From NCBI GenBank assembly GCA_034408875.1, contig JAWXCJ010000366.1:1-6877 (forward strand): 6,877 nucleotides of DNA, given 5' to 3'. Of the stretch, positions 1 to 6,600 are shown one piece after another. Each line of letters starts with the position of its first letter. The first letter of the stretch is position 1. Below the pieces are notes generated by a model, which was not told the origin of the DNA, searched no databases, and saw only the letters and a list, made by a program, of their open reading frames with translations. Made by a program: the position numbers and the translations under genes. This DNA comes from JANNHK01 sp034408875. Its GTDB lineage: Bacteria > Actinomycetota > Acidimicrobiia > IMCC26256 > PALSA-610.

Positions 1-52
1 ATTGGCGGGGGAACTATTGGCGGGGGAACTATTGGCGGGGGAACTATTGGCG
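1..52. repeat. 15-bp tandem repeat array (3 copies plus partial), cut by window edge
   Basis: The plus-strand unit ATTGGCGGGGGAACT occurs three times without mismatch at 1-15, 16-30 and 31-45. A 7-base partial copy follows at 46-52. The array abuts the TAG stop of the minus-strand regulator gene. On the minus strand the unit contains TAG in the same frame as that gene, so extra in-frame TAG stops fall at 46-44, 31-29 and 16-14. The unit length is a multiple of three, so one plus-strand frame reads as a five-residue Leu-Ala-Gly-Glu-Leu repeat that ends at a TGA at 98-100. There are no spacers between copies, so this is not a CRISPR array. The left end is not visible, so total copy number is unknown, and an assembly-edge artefact is possible. 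Confidence 0.9.
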
Positions 53-2959
53 CTAGACGACGCCGCGCCGGTGCGCGGTCGAGACCGCTTCCGCTCGTGA
101 GGACGCGTCGAGCTTGCGCAGAATGTTCGACACGTGAGCGCGAGCTGTGTGCCGGCTGACGCTCAGGATCTCGGCGATATCAGGGTTGCTCTTCCCGTCG
201 ACGATCAGACGAAGCACTTCGAGCTCGCGCAGCGACAGCGGCTCGTCGCCGTCGACGGTCGTGCGTTCGGCACCGAGTCGCAACTGGTGCGTGCGCGCCA
301 GTGTCGCGATCGCAGACTCGAGCCCGGCGAAGCCGAACCGACGCGCCTGAACTCGACCTTGTTTCAGGAGCGCGGTACCGGTTCCCACGTCGTCGGCGTC
401 GAGGGCCGCCTGCGCCTCACGCCAACGGAAGTACGTCTCCTCGTACGGCATCGAAATCGAGCTGAATGCCTCGGCTGCTTGTCGCGCGGCTTCGCGCGCG
501 TCCTCGTTCTTGAGGCGCGCGAACTCACACTCGATGCCTCGGGTGTACGCGAGCACCATCGGGTGCGGTACCAGCTCCTGTTCTACCGCCTGATGCCACA
601 CGGCAACGATCGCCTCCGCCCGCGCCTGGGCAACTTCGATCGCCTTCAGCTGCCGCGTTGAGTGCGCGAGCGCGGCCGCGTCGGCTTCGATGCGTGTCGC
701 CGCGAGCGCGAGCCAGCTGTGGGCATACGTCTCGGTGTAGCGGGCGACAGTTGCCGAACCCATGTCCGCTGCGTTTCGAGCGGCCTCGATGTCGCCTTTC
801 CACGCGAACGCGTCGGCCCGCAGCGCCGCCAGTTGGATTCCGACCTCGAAGTCGGTCGGCTCGGGGCTCCCGACGATTTGGGCGTCGAGCGCGGCGATCG
901 CGTCGTCGTAGCGACCCCGGGCCCGTTCGAGCAGCGCGCGGACAACGGCCCGGAACCACGCCTCGTACCCCTCGGCGGGAAGCTGGTCGAGCGCCGTGAC
1001 GACACGCGCCGCCTCTTCCAGGCCACCGGTCTGACACGTTGCGAGCGCGCGTACGCAGCGGGCCGGTACGGCGTAGCGCTTGAGCCCGTACGTTTCGACG
1101 AGTTCGTCGACCTCGTCGAGGATCGAAAGCGTCGCCTGAAGATTCGGAATGGACTGATTGAACGCGGCCCGGTTGTAGAGCGCGAGGGCAAGGGCCGAGT
1201 GGACAGCGCCCCGGCGTGCAATTTCTGCCGCTTCGGAGTAGGCGGCGTCGGCGAGCGCGTATTCGCCGACGACTTCGTGGTAGCGAGCTTCGACCATGTG
1301 CGCCCGCGATTCGAGGGCCGGGTCGTCGATCTCGGCAACCGCAGTCATCATGCGGTCGGCCGCTTCTCGCGTTTCGTGCAGGGATTCCCGACCGATCAGA
1401 TGCTCGACGTTGCTCACGAGAAACTGCGCCCGAGCGTGCGGGTCGACGTGATCGAGAGATGGAACGAGGTTCAGCGCGGCGAAGTCGAAGAGCTCCGTCG
1501 CCCGGTCCGCAGTCCACATCAGCGGAAACACGCGACCGGCCACGTCGACGCCACGTTTTGGATCGTCCGCACACGCTTCTTCCAGTGCCGCACGCCCGAG
1601 ATCGGCGGCGCGCTCGACGACCCCGGCAGTGCCCGCGGCCTCTCCGGCCGCGAGGAGCAGGTCGACGTGATCGACGTCGACGAAATCGGCCGGAGTTGCA
1701 ACCGCGTCCCACCAGAACAAGGCGCGCTCGTACGCGTCGGCGGCCGCGTCGAATGCGTAGCGCTCCTCCGCTTGTCTCGCGGCGGCGACGAGCCACGTGA
1801 GCGCGGGCCCCGCGTCCGCGGACGCGTTCCAGTGCCGCGCGAGTTCACCGATGTAGTCGATGCCGACGGCGCGTTCGGGATGGTCGGTCAGCGACTCCGC
1901 GATCGACCGGTGCAGCGCGACCCGTTCGTCGGGGACGATGTCGTCGAGGACGGCCTGACGCAGGAGGGCATGACGGAATGCGTAGCCGTCGATGTCGATG
2001 TCGACGAGCAGCACGCCGATGTCGGTCGCGGCCCGGGCGGCGTGCCGGGCCTGGTCGCTGTCCAAGCCGGTGGCGCCGGCGAGCCAGCCCCTCGATGCAC
2101 GGGGTCCGATGAGCGCCGCGGTGCGCACGAGATGGCGGGCGCTCGCGTCGAGCGAATCGAACCGCACGAGCATGAGATCGCGCACGGTCTCGGGCACGCG
2201 GTCCTCGTCGAGCGCAGCGACCAGCTCTTCGACGTAGAGCGGGTTGCCGTCGGCGTTCTCTGCAATCCGTTGGATGTCGGCCGGCCGGGCGTTTTCGCCG
2301 AGCAGCAGCGCAGCCATTTCCGCGGACGCGTCGTCCGGGAGCGGCTGAAGGGTGATGCGGTGCCGGCCGAGGCGACCGAGCTGGGCGAGGAGCTCGCGCT
2401 CCGACGCGGAGTCTTCGGGCCGGTACGCGACGACGAGCAGGGCCGGCGCCCGCCGCAGGTTCGCGGCGACGTACCGCAGGAGTTCACGGCTGGCGGGGTC
2501 GATCCAGTGGACGTCGTCGATGAGCAGCACCAGCTTGGTGCGGGTCGCGACGTAGCGGAGCAGCTCGACGACCGCTTCGAAGAGCAGGTGTTGGCCCGTC
2601 TCCTCGGCGTCGTCGCCGGGCGTTCCGGTTCCGAGTTGGGGGAGCAGGCGGGCGAGCTGGTCGCGTACCCCTTCGGGGAGCTCGTCGAGCGGGATCGGGT
2701 CGTCGGTGCCGAGCAGCCACCAAAGGGCGGCGGTCCAGGGGGCGTAGGCGACGCCTTCGACGCAACCGCCCCGCACGACCCGGGCGTGGTCGGCCCGGGC
2801 CCCGAACTCGTCGAGGAGCCGGGTCTTGCCGATCCCGGCCTCGCCGCCGACCAGGACCAGCGCCCCGGCCATCTCGTTGACCTCGTCGAGGGCGTCGAAG
2901 AGCGCGTGCAGCGGTTTGTCTCGCCCGATCAGGTACGGCGTTCGCCCCCGCGTGCCCAC
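53..2959 (-). CDS. LuxR-family transcriptional regulator with N-terminal AAA/STAND ATPase (LAL/MalT-like)
   Basis: This is a 968-residue cytoplasmic regulator expected to bind ATP and DNA. A Walker A motif (GGEAGIGKT) lies at residues 38-46. A Walker B strand ending in adjacent aspartates (LVLLIDDVHW) lies at 143-152. The GNPLYVEEL motif near 238-246 and the FRHALLRQAV motif near 328-337 are typical of this ATPase family and the helical region after it. Residues about 380-890 are Ala/Leu-rich helices of tetratricopeptide type, the usual ligand or partner-sensing part. Residues about 906-968 form the LuxR helix-turn-helix, with LSLRELEVLRLI, then GKSNPDIAEIL and the recognition helix SRHTARAHVSNILRKL. 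The length is normal for LAL proteins, and nothing is truncated. The start is GTG at 2959-2957, because an in-frame TGA lies three codons upstream. The ligand and target genes cannot be read from sequence. Its divergent position makes the adjacent adaptor-RHS operon a candidate target. Confidence 0.95.
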   Translation of the reverse strand: MGTRGRTPYLIGRDKPLHALFDALDEVNEMAGALVLVGGEAGIGKTRLLDEFGARADHARVVRGGCVEGVAYAPWTAALWWLLGTDDPIPLDELPEGVRDQLARLLPQLGTGTPGDDAEETGQHLLFEAVVELLRYVATRTKLVLLIDDVHWIDPASRELLRYVAANLRRAPALLVVAYRPEDSASERELLAQLGRLGRHRITLQPLPDDASAEMAALLLGENARPADIQRIAENADGNPLYVEELVAALDEDRVPETVRDLMLVRFDSLDASARHLVRTAALIGPRASRGWLAGATGLDSDQARHAARAATDIGVLLVDIDIDGYAFRHALLRQAVLDDIVPDERVALHRSIAESLTDHPERAVGIDYIGELARHWNASADAGPALTWLVAAARQAEERYAFDAAADAYERALFWWDAVATPADFVDVDHVDLLLAAGEAAGTAGVVERAADLGRAALEEACADDPKRGVDVAGRVFPLMWTADRATELFDFAALNLVPSLDHVDPHARAQFLVSNVEHLIGRESLHETREAADRMMTAVAEIDDPALESRAHMVEARYHEVVGEYALADAAYSEAAEIARRGAVHSALALALYNRAAFNQSIPNLQATLSILDEVDELVETYGLKRYAVPARCVRALATCQTGGLEEAARVVTALDQLPAEGYEAWFRAVVRALLERARGRYDDAIAALDAQIVGSPEPTDFEVGIQLAALRADAFAWKGDIEAARNAADMGSATVARYTETYAHSWLALAATRIEADAAALAHSTRQLKAIEVAQARAEAIVAVWHQAVEQELVPHPMVLAYTRGIECEFARLKNEDAREAARQAAEAFSSISMPYEETYFRWREAQAALDADDVGTGTALLKQGRVQARRFGFAGLESAIATLARTHQLRLGAERTTVDGDEPLSLRELEVLRLIVDGKSNPDIAEILSVSRHTARAHVSNILRKLDASSRAEAVSTAHRRGVV

Positions 2960-2984
2960 AGGAGCTCATTGTGGGTGCTCCAGC
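2957..2984 (-). promoter_or_regulatory. Translation start region of the LAL regulator with an out-of-frame SD-ATG pair
   Basis: On the minus strand, GGAG at 2981-2978 is followed after 8 bases by an ATG at 2969-2967, an ideal Shine-Dalgarno to start spacing. That ATG is one base out of frame with the 968-residue protein, because it lies 10 bases before the GTG at 2959. The GTG itself has only a weak GAG nearby. An in-frame TGA at 2968-2966 excludes any start further upstream in the regulator frame. GGAGC at 2961-2965 and GCTCC at 2977-2981 are a perfect 5-bp inverted repeat, so the Shine-Dalgarno could be paired in the mRNA. GTGGG at 2971-2975 with CCCAC at 2985-2989 is a competing stem. Confidence 0.45.
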
Positions 2985-3014
2985 CCCACTCCGCCATAGG
3001 CCCGACGGAATAAT

Positions 3015-3055
3015 CTCACGCAGAGTGAGTAAATTGACATGTGTTGCGAGACAAC
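3015..3055. promoter_or_regulatory. Two short inverted repeats, candidate operators
   Basis: CTCAC-GCAGA-GTGAG at 3015-3029 and GTTG-CGAGA-CAAC at 3043-3055 are perfect 5-bp and 4-bp dyads, each with a 5-base centre. Their centres, 3022 and 3049, are 27 bp apart, and they flank a TTGACA box. LuxR-type helix-turn-helix proteins bind short dyads of this size as dimers, so these are reasonable operator candidates for the neighbouring regulator. The arms are short enough to arise by chance, and the two dyads do not share a sequence. Confidence 0.3.
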
Positions 3056-3063
3056 GATCGAAT
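3034..3063 (+). promoter_or_regulatory. Possible promoter for the adaptor-RHS operon
   Basis: A perfect TTGACA hexamer at 3034-3039 is followed, after an 18-base spacer, by TCGAAT at 3058-3063, which matches 4 of 6 bases of the -10 consensus. Transcription would start near 3070 and leave a leader of about 130 bases that includes the stem-loop at 3143-3169. The -10 box is weak, and high-GC actinobacteria use varied sigma factors, so this is a suggestion only. Confidence 0.35.
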
Positions 3064-3142
3064 CCTCACGGCGCTCCGGCGCGACCCGCGTCGGGTGGGA
3101 ATGCTGCCGAATCGCCGAATTGGTGCTTTGTCACGGCGTAAG

Positions 3143-3169
3143 TGCCGCGTAGCATTTTGCGACGCGGCG
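3143..3169 (+). promoter_or_regulatory. Stem-loop in the leader of the WXG100-like gene
   Basis: GCCGCGT at 3144-3150 pairs perfectly with ACGCGGC at 3162-3168. A T-G pair can extend the stem outward at 3143/3169. After an A-G mismatch, two further G-C pairs (3152/3160 and 3153/3159) close an ATTTT loop. The structure ends 32 bases before the ATG at 3202 and is not followed by a T-run on either strand, so it is not a standard intrinsic terminator. It may be an mRNA leader hairpin or a protein-binding dyad. Confidence 0.45.
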
Positions 3170-3186
3170 GAATCGCCGGCGCACGC

Positions 3187-3193
3187 GGGGTGA
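3187..3193 (+). promoter_or_regulatory. Ribosome binding site that sets the adaptor gene start
   Basis: GGGGTGA at 3187-3193 lies 8 bases before the ATG at 3202. The same frame stays open upstream to a GTG at 3142, but that start would put the leader stem-loop inside the gene and add a 20-residue basic stretch with no family character. A GTG at 3199 also directly precedes the ATG in frame. The site favours 3202. Confidence 0.6.
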
Positions 3194-3201
3194 AGCCAGT
3201 G

Positions 3202-3681
3202 ATGAGCGAGTGGAGCGACCAGCTTCGTGACAAGGTCACGGCACCCGATGTCGTGTTCGACTTCGAGGGCAGCCTCGCCCAGGCGCGGCGGTTGTGGCGT
3301 CTGGCCGACGAACTCGAGCAGTACGGCGTCACGCGCTACCGCGGGGTCGAATCGATTCTCGAGTCTTGGCAGGGGCGGTATGCGTCCGTCTTCGCGCCGC
3401 GGATCTACACCGAGGGCCAGAACCTCATGGCCATCGTCGAGTTGTTGCGCGAGGAAGCGCGTTTGTGGTCGGCGGCATGGGAGGGCGCCCGCAGCGAGCA
3501 GAACCTTCGCCTCAGGGCGCGCGCAGTATTCGACGAGAAGGCCTCCCGCAGCACCGGCGAAGGTCTCTGGGACGACATCACCGGTAGCGAAGACAGCGAC
3601 CGCGAAGTTGGTCCGCCCCCTCGTCTGACCCGGCCGCAACCCCCCGACTTCGTCGACGTCAACCCCGTGTACCGGCCGTGA
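3202..3681 (+). CDS. WXG100-like helical protein, putative adaptor or partner of the downstream RHS protein
   Basis: This is a 159-residue protein with no signal peptide or membrane segment. Residues about 24-113 are predicted as long amphipathic helices. WQG at 56-58 sits between helical stretches, and a second tryptophan pair with glycine (WSAAWEG) lies at 89-95, as in WXG100-type helical hairpins of ESX/type VII substrates. Residues about 114-159 form an acidic then proline-rich, probably disordered tail ending in NPVYRP. At 159 residues it is longer than the usual ~100-residue WXG100 protein because of this tail, and I see no clear C-terminal YxxxD/E secretion signal. Its TGA overlaps the GTG of the RHS gene by 4 bp (GTGA at 3678-3681), which implies translational coupling and a shared role. 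I infer a chaperone or co-secreted partner for the RHS effector. The family assignment is tentative, since it rests on helix pattern and WxG spacing rather than a clear match. Confidence 0.82.
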   Translation: MSEWSDQLRDKVTAPDVVFDFEGSLAQARRLWRLADELEQYGVTRYRGVESILESWQGRYASVFAPRIYTEGQNLMAIVELLREEARLWSAAWEGARSEQNLRLRARAVFDEKASRSTGEGLWDDITGSEDSDREVGPPPRLTRPQPPDFVDVNPVYRP

Positions 3682-6600
3682 CCACGTCCGAGACGGGTCT
3701 CACGGCGGCCGACCCCGAAGCGCTCGCCGACTTCAGACGTGCGAACTTCATCGGTCGCATCGAGGTCGTGCTCGGCCACGACCTCGCGCACGTTGCCGCA
3801 AGCGGCTTGTGGATGACGTGCCAGGAGCAGTGGGTCGCGGCGGGCGCGTTGGTGTCGCTCACCAGGCTGCTCGAGGAGATACAGGGTAACGACGAGTACG
3901 TGCGTGTGGTGCAAGAAGCGGTCCTTGCCGCCGACGGTTATGCGGGTGGGGTCGGGGTGGTTAGCGACGCGACGGTACTCGGCGGCCTCTACGGCGCGGG
4001 GATCGCACAGCTGCCCGCCACAAAGCTCGAACTCCCGGTGCTGTTCGGACTGCCGCCGTCTGCCGGATGGATCGACGACCCGATCTGTGCGGCCAATGGC
4101 AACTTCTTTCACGGTGACGAGGACGCTCACCTTCCCGGCTTCGCGCGCGCGTTGTCGGTTGTGCGTTGTTACAACGCGATGTCCGCCGTCGTCGGCGCGT
4201 TCGGATCGGGCTGGACATCGATCCTCGATGTTCGCGTTGTGGTCGACTCCGACGCGCTCGCGCGCGTCTGGTTGGCCGACGGTGCGGTCATCCCGTTCGA
4301 GGTCAACGCCGACGGTTCGTGGACGGCGCAGGTCCGGCCTCGTCTCGCGCTGGAACGTATCGACACCGGTTGGCTGTTGCATGACGGCCCGTACGACCGC
4401 TGGACGTTCGACGCCGATGGCGTGCTCACCGGCTCGACCGGCCGCGGTTACGCCGTTGGCGTCGAGCGCGACGAGGACGTCACCCTGCGCGAATCGTGCT
4501 CCGGCCGCTGGGTCACCTACGAGCGGGCCGATGGCCGCGTGCGCGGGGTCGAGACGAGTGACGGCCGCCGATGCACATACTCGTACGACGGCGACGGCCA
4601 TCTCGTGCGGGTCGATCGGGCGATCGGCGCGCTCGCCTACGAGGTCATCGGCGGACTTGTCGTCGCCATCACCGATGCCGACGGCGTCGAGACGTTCCGC
4701 AACACCTATGACGACCGGCGCCGCGTCGTACGGCAGCGGAGCCCACACGGGCGCGAGAGCACGTACGGGTACACCGATCACGGGACGACGATCGTCGGCG
4801 ACACCGACGACGGGCCGAAGAACATCTTCGTGCACGACGGCCGCGGCAACGTCACCGCCGTTGTCGACGGAAACGGCCGGGCGATGCGGTTCACGTACGA
4901 CGCGCACGACCGCATGCGGGCTCGGGTCGACCGGATGGGTGCGCGGTGGGCGTACGACTACGACGACGCGGGAAACCTGATCGAACAGCACGATCCCGAT
5001 GGCCTCGCGCAACGGTGGGAGTACGACGATTTACAGCGAACGGTCAGCGAGACCGACCGCGCGGGGAACACGACCCTCTTCGAATACGGCGACGGCCGCA
5101 CGCCGAGCGTCATCACCGGACCGGACGGCGCTGTCATCCGGACAGTGACCGACAATCGCGACCGGCCGGTGTCGATCACCGACCCCGACGGTTTCACAAC
5201 GCGCTACGAATGGAACGCCGACGGCCTCGCGTCGGCGATCGTCAACGCGCTCGATCACCGCAGCAGCTTCGACTACGACAGCGCCGGACGCCTGGTCGCC
5301 GTCGTCGACTCGGCCGGCCGGCGCACCGACTTCGTGCTCGACGGCACGGGTCTGCCGGTCACCGTCGAGACGCCAATCGGTGTCGAGCGCTATAGCTACA
5401 GTCCTGCCGGCCGAGCGAACACCGGCGTCGACGCCGGTGGCGTGTCGTGGTCGGCTACTTACGACCGAGCCGGTGCGCTGCACACGTTCGTCGACGCCGC
5501 CGGCTCCACGGTGCGGTTCGAACGCGACACGCACGGCAACGTCGCGACCGTTGTTGCACCCGACGGCGCGCAGTACACGCACGAGTACGACGCGGTCTGC
5601 CGCCTGGTCGCGGCAAGCGATCCGACCGGCCGCCGCACCGAGCGCGGCTACGACGCCGAGGGCCGATCGATTGCAGTGACGTGGGCCGACGGCAGCTCGT
5701 GGCACCGCACCGTTGACGAGTTCGGCCTTTCGCTCACGATCACCGGGCCCGACGGTGCGCAGACAACCCGCGAGTACCACCCCAACATGGAACTCGCGTC
5801 CGTCGTCGACGCGGCCGGGAACCGGTTCGGGTACGAGATCGACGCGTATGGTCGTGTCACCGCCGCCGCCGACCCCGACGGTGGCCGGACCGAAGTGACG
5901 TACTCGCCCGCGGGTCGCGTGCGCCAAGTGCGATCGCCGATGGGCCGTACGCAAACGTACGAGTACGACGCGGCGGGGCGCCTCATCGCCACTCTCGGCC
6001 CGGACGGCATCCGGACCGACTTCGAACTCGGCCCCGACGGCAGGCTCGGCGCCGTGCGGCACGGTGACGACGAGGTGCGGGTCGAGTACGACGCGGCCGG
6101 ACGCCCGGTCAACTGGAGCAGCGACCGCTCGCAGCTCGGGTTCGAATGGGATGCGGGGCGGTTGGCCGGCATCGCATCGCCGGGGACGAACCCGGCCCGG
6201 TTCTCGTGGGATCCGCGCGGACTGCTCGAACGGGCGGTCGACCCGGCGGGCGTCGCCACCGAGTTCGGCTACGACGTGCGTGGCCGCGTCACTGCATCGG
6301 TAACGGGAGAGCACCGAGAGCTGATTTCCTACGATGCCACCGGTCTGGTCGACGCGGTTGTCGACGGGCTCGGCCGCGCCGTCGCCGTGACTCGCGATCG
6401 AGGTGGCCGGCCGATCGAGACGCGCTGGGCCGACGGATCCGCGGTACACGTCGCGTACGACGCGGCCGGGCGTGCGGAGCGCATCACGAATGCGTCGGCA
6501 ACCGAACTGGCTCGCTTCCGGTACGACCTGCTCGGCCGGGTTGTCGACGCGCAGGCCGGCGCCACCACTGTGGCGTTCTCCCGCGACCCGCTCGGCCGTG

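Larger units (their letters stand above)
2960..3201. other. Divergent intergenic region between the regulator and the adaptor-RHS operon
   Basis: This 242-bp stretch separates two divergently oriented genes and should hold both promoters. It has a locally AT-richer patch around 3009-3063, unlike the coding DNA on either side. It contains short inverted repeats at 3015-3029 and 3043-3055, a weak one at 3084-3096 (ACCCG-CGT-CGGGT) and a strong stem-loop at 3143-3169. I found no convincing promoter for the minus-strand gene. Reading frames cross the region on both strands, but they have no ribosome binding site and no recognisable product. Confidence 0.7.

Noticed and set aside
1..52. CRISPR array
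   Set aside because: The copies are directly adjacent, 15 bp long and without spacers, so this is a simple tandem repeat.
525..1796. 423-codon minus-strand frame inside the regulator gene
   Set aside because: It lies in another frame on the same strand as the regulator and is extremely arginine-rich, as expected for an out-of-frame reading of GC-rich DNA.
662..3013. 783-codon plus-strand open frame antisense to the LAL regulator
   Set aside because: It is a shadow of the GC-rich regulator gene. It shows no recognisable domain and has low-complexity Arg/Gly/Val/Asp composition, while the minus strand carries clear Walker and helix-turn-helix motifs.
3084..3096. Intrinsic terminator at the ACCCG-CGT-CGGGT stem
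   Set aside because: The stem is only 5 bp and has no T-run on either strand. It also lies between divergent starts, where a terminator is not expected.
3142..3201. Upstream GTG start for the adaptor, adding 20 residues
   Set aside because: It would place the stem-loop inside the coding region and has no good Shine-Dalgarno, whereas GGGGTGA is well spaced before the ATG at 3202.
3016..3639. 207-codon minus-strand frame across the intergenic region and adaptor gene
   Set aside because: It has no ribosome binding site or domain and would run through the likely divergent promoters. The plus-strand adaptor has better start, coupling and helix evidence.
3405..5012. 535-codon minus-strand frame opposite the adaptor and RHS genes
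   Set aside because: It spans two well-supported plus-strand genes and has no family motif. YD-repeat genes often give long antisense frames because of their codon bias.
5031..6449. 472-codon minus-strand frame opposite the YD-repeat region
   Set aside because: It mirrors the repeat array with a quasi-repetitive Val/Asp/Arg pattern. The plus-strand frame has clear RHS motifs through the same interval.
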